Below are positions 13,735 to 26,080 of a stretch of DNA of 64,000 nt, piece by piece (within the stretch, counting starts at the first letter, position 1; every line of letters starts with the position of its first letter). The stretch is from Apostichopus japonicus (Eukaryota; Echinodermata; Holothuroidea; Aspidochirotida; Stichopodidae). The stretch covers positions 29,063,989 to 29,127,988 of the forward strand of contig NC_092572.1 in assembly GCF_037975245.1 (NCBI RefSeq), written 5' to 3'. The position numbers were made by a program, and so were the translations under genes. The notes under the pieces are model-generated. The model saw only the letters and a list, made by a program, of their open reading frames with translations. It made no database searches and was not told where the DNA came from.

Positions 13735-14060
13735 AAAAAATCAACTAGGTTCTACTAGGGCCTACTATGTTTAACTGGTTTTTAACTGTGTTTAACTGGG
13801 TCTTACTGGGTTCCAACTGGGCTATGCTGTACATGAGCTAGGTTCAACTGGGTTTACACAATGTTCAACTGGGTTTGTTCAGGCCCAACTGAATTTGAAC
13901 TATGTTTGAACTGATCCAGTTGGGCTTCAATTAGGTTTCACTGGTTTTTGGACTAGCCCAACTGGGTTTGAACTATGTTGACTGGTGAACTTGCCCTGTT
14001 GGGGTTGAACTAGGTTTCACACTGGCCCAACTGGGTTTGGACTATGTTGACTGCTTTTAT
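13735..14060. repeat. Degenerate minisatellite of AACTGGGTTT units
   Basis: Short phrases AACTGGGTTT, AACTAGGTTT, AACTATGTTG and GGCCCAACTGG repeat more than 20 times. No frame stays open. Confidence 0.8.
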
Positions 14061-17000
14061 TTTAGGTGAATTATCGAGAATATTATAATGTAAGTTCGTA
14101 AGCAGTAACTGTATCGTAATATACTGAAAATGCTAAATAAGCCAACTTATGAGGGGTGTAAAATAAATCTGTATCATATTTATCACAATTATGATTAAAC
14201 GATTAAACTTTTGCACCGCAATGATTAAAAATATGAAATATTTACTATATAATAAATTTGAAAAATATATGTTATACTTTGTTCGGCGATTTGAACAATT
14301 GGTAGGCAAAATGCCTTCCTAGTGCAAAATAGTATGATCCGACTAAATTTGAACTTTGACATTTATCTTGTGTTAGCGCTATATTTATAAATTCCGAATC
14401 CGCAAACCACTAACGCCAACAGAAGCTTCGCAGAATCGCATTTGTAACCGATTTTGTCAACAATTTCAAATAATTACCGAGGCTAAGTTCCCTCCTTTGT
14501 GTTCTTGCAGTATCTTTATATTATTGACACATACTTGTAACGTTATAATTGATTGTAAACGTGCTCTTTATCATAAATATTTGAATTGAACAGAAACTTT
14601 ATATATAGTGGCTTATAGGGGCCTAACCTAGTTATACTCAAGTTAACACCTATATTTAGCCGCATGATTTTAGGAAAGCCAGAATATACCTTTAAAAGCC
14701 ATATTAGCAACTGTATCGGATTGGTTAACCATTCTGAATTAAGTATGTTCAATATATATAATATACTTGCATGATTGTGTAATATAAGATCATTAATACA
14801 GCCACATTCATATCAACCAGACACTTCTGATGTGAGGTACCTACATCGAATGTTCTAATACCTTTGCCATCCCATCGTCCAAACTTGTTCGTCTTAGATC
14901 AGACTTTTACAGCAATCCAAAATAGTTTTTAAGTATTTTGTTTATTAGCCTACAGTATTTCATATGTGTTTGTGAATTTAAGATTTCCTAAGAACTAAAA
15001 ATTTCGATATAGAAACCCAGTACTTGAGGATATTAGTGTCACAGAACACCTACAAATCTTTGCTTCGTGCATATTTATAACTGTAATACACACAGTGCTC
15101 AAATATCCATACTCGAAGCTCCTATACTCTCCTGAAAGGCAAGTTAAGTGTTTAACAAGTCTCATCTCCATGCATTTTTGTTTAATTAATGTATATTAAT
15201 TGTCTTTTTAATCATATTCCTCCATTATATAAGATAATAACATATCTCACAAGTGATTTGTCCAGTTTTTATTCTTTTCCGTTAATTTTTCTATTTTTCT
15301 CATTTACTACTCTGTAATGTTTTCGATATAACATCGTACACATATGTCCTTACCACTACAGGCTACTCTCCATCCTACAATTGCCTTTCTTTCTCCTTCT
15401 TGTTTGTTTATTTCTTTCTTTCTTTCTTTTCGTTTTCCCTTCTTTTTGTATGTTCATCATCTCTGACATCAAGAGCGTTGTCATAGTGATTTTCATATAT
15501 TCCTAGTCCTTTTCAGACATTCATGTGACCAGTTACGACCAACGTTCAATTTGTCCACCAATCGAAGCTGAAACAGTCTATATATCATCACGTGAAATAC
15601 AATACAAAGGGAGAGGATTTTGATTAATTTTCTTGTCGTGGGTTGCTGTACGATTACTGGTGAATATTTTTCACCAGGCAATTCAGAGTGGAGATTTAAA
15701 AGTCAAGCAAAATGTCAGAATGAGAACAGCAAGATTACTTCTCCTTGATTTTCCTTCATGGATGATTGTTTTATAAGCGTTCGCCTTGATTTAAAATTTC
15801 TCAATTAAGTTGTTTGTCATCACAGATAATGCGACGTGCTGTGCACTTTTTGCCAGCATTTTGTGTTTTGAGAGTAGAGTGGTTAATAGAGTTGCATATA
15901 GTCTATACGGTATTGTTAAACACAGGTGGAGGAATATAAAGGAGTGGTGGTTGTTGGAGTCGTTACCAGCAGAACATTTTTCATTGTTTAGCAATTATTA
16001 CATAAAGTCACAACATTCACCTTTGTATGATGATGTGCAATCATGTAACAGAACCAATAATGTGATGTAGAAGCTGTGCTGATGAAATACACACCTTTGC
16101 ATGGTATGTGCTGATGAATGCAGAACATTGCATGGTATGTACCTCCGAGAAATATGTCATATAATCGGCCTGGATCAAACATTCCTACTCTTCATTCCAA
16201 AGAGTTAGAAGTCACTCTCCTAAGATGTTCAAGAAACATCTCTCTATCAAGGGAGAGTATGTGACTGTCTGTTGATATGTATACTAGACAGTTTTGCTTT
16301 AAAAAACTTATGACTGTTGTCATTCGTCGAGAGTTGACTTACTAGCTATTCTTCATCCTTTAATTAGAGTTTCAATCCCTAAAGGTCAAAGTTTCGTCAG
16401 CCTATGAAAAAGCAGAAAATGACTCATTAAGCCTTTAGTTTTATCCAAAGAAACCTCAACATGCATGCCATTTCTTAATCACCATGTCTCGATGTCCCCA
16501 TTGAAGTTAAGTTAATATTTATTTATTTCATTTCATTTTGTGGTTATTGTTGTTCAAACAAAACTATAAGATTTTTTCTCAAATATTTCATGTCAAGTTT
16601 TCGACATTGACAATACTCTTGAATATCATTTGCTCTCCACTCGTTGGAAAGTTACGAAGAAAAATTTCCAAATATTTTTACATTGTTTATTGTGTATATG
16701 TGTACGTGTGTTTAAGGAATGCTACATCCCTCCGATTAATTGTTACTATATCTTAAGGAGAGTCGAAAGGGAGCTAACTATTCTACTTTCTGAAATATAT
16801 TTGACTATCTCTATATATTCTCAATACATTTTTGCATGCATGTACAGTATATAGGCCTACACATGAATTGAGTATATCTAACGTAGTTTATTATATTTTC
16901 TGCGATCGTGATTTAATTAACAGCAACAATTAAATGTTTCGTTTTGTGTTTATTTTGCCTGCTGTTAATGTCGTCAGGTAGCATTGGCCTACTTCACATT

Positions 17001-19868
17001 CTGTCGGTCGATCATCCGTGTTTTTTCCGCATTTTAATGTAATAATTTTGTAGACTACGATAAGGTAGGTTACGAGTCACCTGCTAAATTTGTCAGAATT
17101 TCGATAGAGCAGGGCTTTGCGACCGGAGACCTGTCAACTCATCTGATTATATTTCAACCCCGTGGTTTTACATCGTGAGTCTCCCGGGATTGTTTAAAAT
17201 CTCTCTTTTTTAGTTAAAAACAAGGTCGACCGTCGAAGGTATGTCCCTCAAGTAAGCTTGTCCTAGCTGACTTACGGTAGCTGATTCTCTGGTCTAAGCA
17301 TAAGTACTCGCAAATTTCAATACCAGGACAGTTTCGATTTTGAGCCAGAAGAGAAAGTTTAGAATTATTGTATTTTGCAGCCTTCCCAATCTACCCTCCG
17401 TCTCGAAATCGCCGTAATTCACCAGCGAATTGCTGTATTGTGTAGCTTCTCTTACACGCTTTAACCTTCAAGCATAAAAACAGCGATAAAGACTGCAACT
17501 ATCCTGAAAATTCAAGTCAGTACTGCAGGCGCTCTCATAGCCTGACACTTTTCCCAAGAGTGGTTAGCCTATTGGACGGATGAACAATCACTGACTTTAT
17601 TGTGTTAGGCTACGGTACCAACATAAACCAATAACAATGGTCCAGCCGACTGCAGCACCTTCCACACGTCTAATAAAACTCGCACGAACACTGGTTTTTG
17701 TATTCGCTAAAAGCTACTACCTTTGCCGGAATGTGAGACGCGGGACATGCGAACAAGACAGCAGCCTAGTTTTCATATCGAGTGACTAACACGTCTCCTA
17801 GCATAGTCAAGAAACTTTAAGGATTCATGACGCTTGACAAATGCATCATGGGGGAAGTTACTAGTTTAGGAAACAACCCTTGTAACTCACCCCTCTCTCT
17901 ATCTTACTGCACGGGAGCACCAGATAATGCAAGTGTAATTCTTTTTAACTGTCGTTCTTCGTCTTCCGTTTTTTTCGTTCCTTTTTCTGCACCACGATTG
18001 CTTACATTCATGTGTGATAAACCCATAGTTTTTAATTTTCAAAACCCTGAAAAAGTAATCATTTCTACTGAATTTATTTGACGTAATGAAAGTCAGTCCG
18101 TTTCACACAATCGTGGTTGGACACTGCCTCCCCATCCTCCACCCCCCCCCCCCATTTAACTCTGGGAATCTTTCGATATCCCTGAGTAGGTGGCGCTGTG
18201 CAATAACTAATTATGTCACATCCGTGTCTTTGAGGGACCACATTTCTTTCGTCTTTTTTTTTTACAAATTATTGTGAATTTTCTTTTATCAAATAGTAAC
18301 CTATCGAAAGACCCGTATACTGGTCTCCATACATTAATATTCTAAAAGCATTTCATTGAATTTTCAAATCAAGGATTTTTAATTAGTTTTCGCTTCTTCA
18401 GCTGACAACAGCTTTGTCTCTAAATTTGTGATTACTAAACGGAAGCTATAGAATGTTCATTTTTTTACTAATACTGCCATTGAAATATAAAAGTTACTTC
18501 TGTTAGAATGTCTCATCTGAATACGAAATAAAACAATCGTGCCCAAGAAATTTACTGTTAATATTTATGCTCGAATAGTCGTCATACACAAGTTAGACGT
18601 TGGTCTACACTCCCAGGTCCATTCAACCGTTTCATGAGGCGATAAAAGAGGACCACACTACTCACATAATTACACCTGTACAGGGTTTTTAAACCAAATG
18701 TTTATTTTCTATTTGTTTTAGCCTTAAAGACCCACTTACGTGCATCATGCAAGTTCATGATAATATTTCTATGCTGGAATTGTATATAGCCAAAAAGTGC
18801 GGAGTTTAAGGTAGTCGCGAGATAAATCATCCTTCTAGTACCCAGCCTGTCCAGGCACTCAAAAAGATTTATCTGTACCTTACTCATGTGTTTTAGCACT
18901 TAATATGTGACAATCATATACACGTGTACTCGTAAGTATGGATGTGTACTCGGTCACCTATCCGGGACCTTGTACTCATACTCATATGTGTACTAGGAAC
19001 CTTGTACCCATATCAGTACCAGAATACTGGTCATTGGTGATTAAGAACACGAACTTCTGTATCTTTCCTACGTGTATAATAATGCAGTTTAGTATTGTTT
19101 GTGGTGATTACTGGAGTAACGATGGATTTTCTGACTGATTGTCTGTATAGGCATAGGTTGATTTTCAAGCAAACTTCAATATAACATATCTTCAAATGTA
19201 ACATGACTGCACATGGGTGTGCACAAGTCGTTTTCTACAAGGCTCTTGAATATTTTATGCACTTCGATTGGTTGAGTTCATTACAAACAGGGGCGTGCGT
19301 GCACAAGATGGGATGGGAAGCATTGTCTCCCGTCGTCAGTCATTTTATTAAATGTTTTATTGCGTTCAGTCGAAGAAGAATGAGACAGCTCTTCTGGACC
19401 CAGGACGCCCAGGGGGAGAAGAAGATCGAGCTTCAACCTCACACAGAAATCAAACCAAGTGTTTATTTAAACATAACTGCGTTATTGCCTAAGAACAGAC
19501 CTAATGTAAAGTTTCAATATGCCACAGAATGCACCACATAACGTATATTTGTTACTTTATCAAGGGAACCACCCCGCCCCCTACAAGAGGTTCGGCTTAA
19601 AATATCCCAGGGTCCCACATCTCCCTTAATAATTGAAAAAACCTTGATCCGTCTGGCCCTAACATTAACGTTATACCCCTATACTAATCAGTACAGGATT
19701 CAACCCCCCCCCCCCCTCCCAAAGGATTGAACATAACTTCGACCCAATTCATCTATGCGAAATAGACTATCTTACAAACATCTGCTATATGAAAGTGTGG
19801 GTGTTATAGACTAAAGAGTTAACAGCTGTTACATTTATATATGTATGTATTTTAGACTCCTCGCGAAG
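14061..19868. other. No gene seen
   Basis: AT-rich sequence with a pyrimidine-rich patch (15240-15450) and a C run at 18142-18153. Short ORFs overlap on opposite strands and show no domain. An imperfect hairpin (AGTCACTCTCC / GGGAGAGTATGTGACT) sits at about 16210-16266. Confidence 0.55.
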
Positions 19869-20067
19869 AACTCGCGAAGAAACCCCATTGGCTTATCAAA
19901 GCCGCAAGCTGACCGAAGTCAGTCTCTTAGATTCATATTTACCGCCCATGATTATGAATTTTCAATTTTCAACAACTCTGTAACTGGACAACATACATTC
20001 ATCTTGGAGTGACTCGAACTCGGTACCTTATGATTGAAAGGCACCGGCGTTAACCACCGAGCTACAG
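19869..20067 (-). mobile_element. tRNA-derived SINE, copy 1
   Basis: On the minus strand the head reads TAGCTCGGTGGTTAACGCC (A box) and GAGTTCGAGTCACTCC (B box). The body follows, ending in CTTCGGTCAGCTTGCGG and TTCTTCGCGAGTTC. Full-length copy of the family also present at 20886 and 55305. Confidence 0.8.
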
Positions 20068-20885
20068 AAGAAATCATTACTTACGGTGTGATGGTGGGCT
20101 GGTTCCAAGTTTCCATCTCCTGACAGATATCTCAATGTTGCACACGTTCCTGCTCAACTGTACCAATATAATATATATGGTTTATATTAATCATACTAAG
20201 AGCATAAACTGATGTTTACAATATATAAGTAAGCTGCATAGCAACAATAACTCTTTAATTACTTGCAGAAAAACATGTAACATACGTACAGCGTTGTTCT
20301 ATTTTAGACATCATGAAACGCTACTTCACTTCGGAACGCATAATTTTAATACAAAGTTTCAAATGATGTTGACGAATATACACGCAGTACGATTAAATGA
20401 GGGTGTCCAAGAAACAATTGAACCAGCAGAGCCTAATATAGAGATTGAACCTCTGGAATAGCCTTGGACCAAGTTTGATCATTATCTTTAGCAAAACATC
20501 ATTTTTCAATATCTACCTACAATACCTCATTCAAATTGTATCATCAATAACTAGTGTGGTTAATTCCCAACCAAAATAGTGTAACGGTAAGAAACTTGAT
20601 TCAAATAGCGAACCATGAACACACTTCATCGCCGCTCTATAATGATGTAGAGGAAATACGGTTGTCTAACTATTTCTGAAATAATTAAAGGTAACTTCTC
20701 ACTAACAACTTCTCTCATTAAAACTGTTAACAATGAACCTACTACGGTACTTAACACTTTGACAATACATGTATTGCAAAAGTGTCGAAAAGAGTTTACC
20801 GTTTCCCATCTGAATAAATTTTGACCACTTAGAACAACGCTCCAAGAACTGTATGTATGCATCGTAGATCCTCCTGTAAGCAGTA

Positions 20886-21074
20886 ACTCGCGAAAAAGCC
20901 ATCATTGGCTTATCAAAGCCGCAAGCTGACCGAAGTCAGTCTCTTAGATTCATATTTATAACGCCCATGATTATGAATTATCAATTGTCAACAACCCTGT
21001 AACTGGACGACATACATTAATCTTGGAGTGACTCGAACTCGGGACCTTATGATTGAAAGGCACCGGCGTTAACC
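20886..21074 (-). mobile_element. tRNA-derived SINE, copy 2 (head truncated)
   Basis: Closely matches copy 1 over body and tail; the tRNA head stops after GGTTAACGCCGG, where other sequence (a short inverted bit of the head, 'CTTTCAATCATAA') takes over. Confidence 0.78.
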
Positions 21075-21280
21075 GGTTGCTTTCAATCATAATATAATAT
21101 ACTAATGTCAATCCAGGACTCTACTTAAAGAATGTTCCCATTGCTGAGCTTAAAGCTCGACGGACACCTATGAACAACATTGTCCTAACCACTCCAATAA
21201 GCATTTGAAATCATGAAAATAGCTGCAACTTCCTTCAAAATTCATCAAAGATGAAATATTGTGCAATTCTTTTGGCTATA

Positions 21281-21365
21281 ACTGGACAACATATACATTA
21301 ATCTTGGAGTGACTCAAACTCGGGACCTTATGATTGGAAGGCACCGGCGTTAACCACTGAGCTAA
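21281..21365 (-). mobile_element. tRNA-derived SINE, copy 3 (head only)
   Basis: Matches the head of copies 1-2 (TTAGCTCAGTGGTTAACGCC, then CGAGTTTGAGTCACTCC) and the first part of the body, then ends. A 3'-truncated remnant. Confidence 0.7.
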
Positions 21366-21432
21366 CACTCCACGTTTTACTTATTTTTTACTAATGTTTC
21401 ACTTATTAATGGAAGAGAGCAAAGACATGTTT

Positions 21433-21504
21433 GGCTAGAACGGGGCTAAAATCAATGACCTCTGGGTTACAAACCCAACGCTCTAACAACTGAGTTAACC
21501 AGCC
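21433..21504 (-). pseudogene. tRNA-like pseudogene (Thr-type anticodon)
   Basis: 72 nt on the minus strand. Acceptor ends GGCTGG/CTAGCC pair (6 of 7 with one G-T), the D-arm A box is TAACTCAGTTGTTAGAGC, and the anticodon arm TTGGG-TTTGTAA-CCCAG gives anticodon TGT. The T arm is broken (no GGTTCRANTCC), so it is not a working tRNA. Could be a tRNA pseudogene or another SINE head. Confidence 0.6.
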
Positions 21505-24120
21505 CTTAGTTGGTCGCGATCCCTATTTGAACATTTCTTGGTTGGGGGCGCCAGTCAGAAGCCACAGTACAGTACATGCCGTGTGACCGGGCTTCACGCC
21601 ACAGTTCCATTCGATACAATCCGAGAAGCGGTAGGAAAGCGATTTCCAGAGGCGTATATATTCGAATTAATACGCGTATATTCGTATTAATACGCGGATA
21701 TATTATACGGTGTTTGTCCCATATGGCTTGCCATAGTCGTGTGGCTACACAATAAATATCATATATCCATTCTACTGTGAAACTTAATATTGAAAGGGGA
21801 AACACAGGAAAGGAAAATCTACACTAGTTGACTTGAATATACATACCATAAATCAGCTGGTTCCCGTGTACGTGTACAAAGGAACCTTTGAACCCAACTG
21901 TGGAGCTCAATGCACAGTTGCGTACGTGTACAGTGGGCGTTGTTTATCAGTAACGCGATTAGTATTGATATGTACAGTGCCGTTCAGTGTAATAATCTGC
22001 TTTCATATTGCCACTCTCACAACTCATTTCTATTTATCGTATTTCCATAACGTCGTTCTTACTACATTGGGGTAACTTCCTCCTCTTCGGGTTACATCAA
22101 GGTACTATTCGTGATCATTCTCAGCTCGGGTGTGTTTTAAGTTGACGAAGAAGGATTCAAAGGATCCCTTGGTTCACACGGCAACATCACACAAGTGAAT
22201 TAGAGTGGCTTTCAATGTAAGTGTTACCCTTACTGTGTGTATTACATCAGTACACAGTTATTAGTATTGTATTTGTCAATGGCTCTGGTTTAGAAGGTAG
22301 CGTTATGGGGTAGCGGGTATACTGTGACACATAAGCTTAAAGGCATTGAAGACTCGCCCCAAACCGCGTGCGGCCATCTGAAAAGTTAACTTTCTGTTGC
22401 TTGCAAGTGACGTTTTGTTCGTGTCGCTACAGAATGCAGACAGTACAGTAATGAAACGTGATACCTTGTTATCTTTAGCTGGACCTGAGATGTCCATCGC
22501 TGTATCGTTTGTATACTGTGCTGTGGGTATTGACCGCAGCTGTATGTATTGACTGTACCTTGTCTAATTACCGACGGTAGCAAGCTGGAGTTTCTGGAAT
22601 CGATGGTGGTGTTTAACACTTCTGTTACACCTCATTAGGTCAAATTACCTGCATAAGACGTTTCTTTTTGCGCGAGTCTTGAGAAAGATAGTCTATAGTA
22701 TTAATTAACTAAGACCACCATCTTAATACACTGTTTCTAACGCTAGATATGTTTATTTCAATGTATACCCTTTAAGGCTTTACCTGTAAACCGTTTCTAC
22801 CGTACAGGAAGTGTAGGTTTACAACTTCCTGATCATTCCAAGTAATATGTGTTTCATAATGGCAGATGATCTTGACAAGCTTTATATTCCTGATATATAA
22901 TGTTAACTAACGTCATTACACTTCATAAATTGTCTACTTATTTATTGTTTTGTGTTCGTACATTGTGCATGGAGAAACACACAATATAGAACTGTTGCCA
23001 GATACGTTCATCAAATTTTGTGATGAATTAAGATTTCCAGTAATTATTTTAGACAATGAACTTCAGTTCAGCTATGGGAATATTCTTTAACTGGATTGAT
23101 ATATACGCCACTTTAAGCTGCTCCTCAGAGCATTAATAACTTCTAAAAAAGATGATTTAGCTCATTCTTTGCATCATAACTATACATATCTTACTAGTTT
23201 TGTATTAAAAATCAAAAATCAAACTTTTAATTGTGGCCAAATTTGACCTTGAAATGCCCAGAATAGCCCAAAATATTGGTAAAATGTGATGTTTGAGGGC
23301 GCTGTTCACAGGCATCGTAGTCCTTATGCTACTGGACCACCCTCTTAATTGTTAAGCACCTGTATGCTAATGCTAAGAAGTTGTTGTCATTTGAATTACT
23401 CAAATCGGCCTGTGCAAGCACTTTCATACATATGAACGAAGTGATTTTCGCAATTTTCGAGTCGTAAATTTGAGTAGATAACACAAAATACACAACTTTT
23501 TGACTTGAGTTTTTAAAAATAGGGTCAATAAACTCCTGAAAAATGGTATTTAAAAAAAAATTGAAATTTACCCACAGGCCCAAAATGGACCCCCAATTAG
23601 GGCCAGAAGTGAGATTTCTTAAGTTTGAGGGCGCTGTTCGTAAAACGTACGACACGCTTGACTTGTTTTTTGCACTTTTCCCGTACAATTACACTGGACA
23701 AGGATCCTATGGAAATAAAAACCCAAACATGCCTTTACTTGTGAATATAGAGCACACTCAAAGTAGGGTAAAAAAAGGCCCCTATCTCATTTTCTGCCAT
23801 TTTAACTACTTGTTACGAAAAATTTAGGCCGTAAATTTTCCTCAAAATTAGCTGAATTCGAAGACTGGTCACATATCTTCCACAATATCTGCAATATCAG
23901 ACATAAAATACTTTACATTTATGCAAAAGATGCCTCCAAACTTGACACAAATTTAGGGCTCTTAAAATGCAATCTGGATTTGATTGCTAGTCGGGGCCGT
24001 ATCCTAGCAACGAAAAAGTTTTCATTTTTTTTGTGCCCAATTTCATCCTTTGAGACATATGGCAAGACACCAAATCAATTTCAGGCGATTCTGAGAGGGT
24101 CGACGTGGAGGCCACTGTTG
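21505..24120. other. No gene seen
   Basis: Contains a palindromic AT/CG patch at 21655-21710 (repeated ATTCG-ATTAATACGCG). 'TTTGAGGGCGCTGTTC' appears twice (23291 and 23623). The 23200-24080 block looks like an old dispersed repeat. No supported coding sequence. Confidence 0.5.
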
Positions 24121-24195
24121 ATAATGATGTAAGTATTTTACGAGTTGACAATAGGCCTACATTGCAAGAGCGTCAAGAGGAGCTAGTCTACAGTT

Positions 24196-24284
<89 letters not shown>

Positions 24285-24482
24285 ATATCAGGTTTAAGCG
24301 GTTTAAGGTTTAAGGTTTAAGTTCTTATAGCGTTATTTCTATAGATTACATATCACTCCATAATAAAGCATTAACTCCTAGTGAGTGGTCAACCTCAATT
24401 CAGATGAAAAACTGTAGACTCCTCTTGACGCTCTTGCAATGTAGACCTATCTGTCAACTCGTAAAGTACTTACTTCATTATT
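24121..24482. mobile_element. Foldback element around a TA microsatellite
   Basis: Left arm 24121-24198 and right arm 24407-24482 are inverted copies of ~77 bp with few mismatches (shared core CATTGCAAGAGCGTCAAGAG). Between them lie a run of ~40 TA units and a GGTTTAAG repeat. No coding. Consistent with a MITE or a palindrome-prone locus. Confidence 0.8.
24200..24281. repeat. (TA)n microsatellite
   Basis: About 41 uninterrupted TA units, located in the loop of the foldback element. Confidence 0.95.
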
Positions 24483-24881
24483 GGAAATCTTAATGAGAGA
24501 ACTAACATGTTTGCATTGATATTTCTTACTGTTACACTATATCATTTATGTACATCATACTTAGTCTAGTTATTTATTATAGCCTACCATTTGAATTTGA
24601 ATTTAGGACATTTAAAAAAAAAGAAGATATTTCTACTAAATATAATCTAATTTGACGTAGTTCAACACATTAATTCGTCAATCACTTCTGGGACATATTT
24701 ATAATTTTATATATATAGTTTCAAATCAGTATATGTTAAAGGTGCAATGCTGCTTACTGATACGAAAGATAGAAACATTTTTGCATCTGTTTTGTATGAT
24801 TAATATGAACCTTTAATTAAGTACTATAATTTCGGTTTAGTTGAGCAGGATCGTGCGCAACGTTGAGAAATCTGTCAGAAG

Positions 24882-24913
24882 ATGGACATTAGGGAGCCGC
24901 CCATCATCCCACC
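24882..24913 (+). CDS. Candidate first coding exon
   Basis: ATG in a favourable context (AGAAGATGG) followed by MDIREPPIIP and a strong donor, CACC|GTAAGT, at 24914. It leaves in phase 2, which matches the acceptor at 31197 of the beta-propeller exon; joined, the reading continues ...IIPPFTHEGDF. The intron would be about 6.3 kb. Only 11 codons support it, so it could be chance. Confidence 0.3.
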
Positions 24914-25199
24914 GTAAGTAATACCCTCTTTAGTAACCTGCTTTATGTGACCCTCCTCCCACTTTACCGTCTTAAGTCCCTTATGTCCCGTTCTCTTTAG
25001 ACTGAAGGTTACACCCATCTCCCTCTTCAAAAATGCTTCATTCTAATATGTCATGAATTTATCACTGTGTTCCTTTCAGCGATGCTACAGTTAATTTCTT
25101 CCTCGGTTCTTTTTTTCATTAAGTTGGCGGAGGCATGAGAAATTTGTTTGATGGTGATGTCGTTATTTGTGCGGGTGCGTCTGTGTGTATGCGACACTG

Positions 25200-25634
25200 T
25201 TTGTAAACACAATAACTCAAAAAGTATATGATGGCCGAAGTTGATGCATTGTATATGGATTTGTCTTTAAGTTAGTAAAAGAACCCAATTGAAATTGACG
25301 GATGCAATGGACGTACGAGGTCAACTGAGGCCAAAGTCTGAAGACTTTATAAACGAGATAACTCAAGAAAGAAAGGACAACGTCGTTAAACTTCATAGCC
25401 ACAAGGCAAGCTCAATGGACTTAATATTTGGTGTGTGTATTTACTTTAATAAGGACAATAATTTGTTGTTTTATATGGAGATTAAAGATCACTTGAGTTC
25501 AACACAGGTTACAGTCTGAAACCTTGTAAAAACTCTAAGTTAAAGTTTAGTGAAATTCATACGTCGTATGGGAATCCATCTTAGCTAGTTCAAGCAACTT
25601 ATTATGTTCTAATGAGGTCCAAAAAATAAACATT

Positions 25635-25673
<39 letters not shown>

Positions 25674-26080
25674 CATAATTTTAATATAAACATAAATCCA
25701 AACTTAAAACTTCATTCGTTGTAAGACACTTTACGGTAGTGAGTACAAAGAAAGCACTTTGTTATGTTGGGGTCAAAGCTCATGTGAGGTCAATAGTGGT
25801 CAAAGTCTGATAATGTTGTTTTGACAGTGCCTCAAATATTGAAACTTGGATGGGCTGAATGTGTGGTATAGAGATCCATATTAGTGAGTACAAGAATCAT
25901 TATGTGTTTAAGAAGGTCAAAGATCATTCAAGGTTAACAGTGATGGAAGTCTGAGAATCATGTAAACACCATAACTCCAGAGGTACAACTTAAACGAACT
26001 TCATAATTTGTAAGTAGATTCACCTGGGTCAGTACAAATATATAGCTTTTTATGAGGTCAAAGGTCATTCTATATAAGAC
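25200..26080. repeat. Degenerate ~140-180 bp GGTCA units
   Basis: 'GTAAACACAATAACTCAA' at 25203, with relatives near 25340 and 25961, each followed by 'CTTCATA..TTGGTGTGTA' and 'GAGGTCAAAGGTCA' type phrases. A (TAA)n microsatellite (25636-25671) is embedded. Confidence 0.65.
25636..25671. repeat. (TAA)n microsatellite
   Basis: About 12 TAA units. Confidence 0.95.

Noticed and set aside
19203-19541. 112-codon plus-strand ORF
   Set aside because: No recognisable domain or splice context and it lies in repeat-rich DNA; length is within chance for AT-rich sequence of this size.
23543-23827. 94-codon ORF overlapping a 119-codon minus-strand ORF (23329-23688)
   Set aside because: Both strands open over the same AT-rich dispersed-repeat block; no family match on either.
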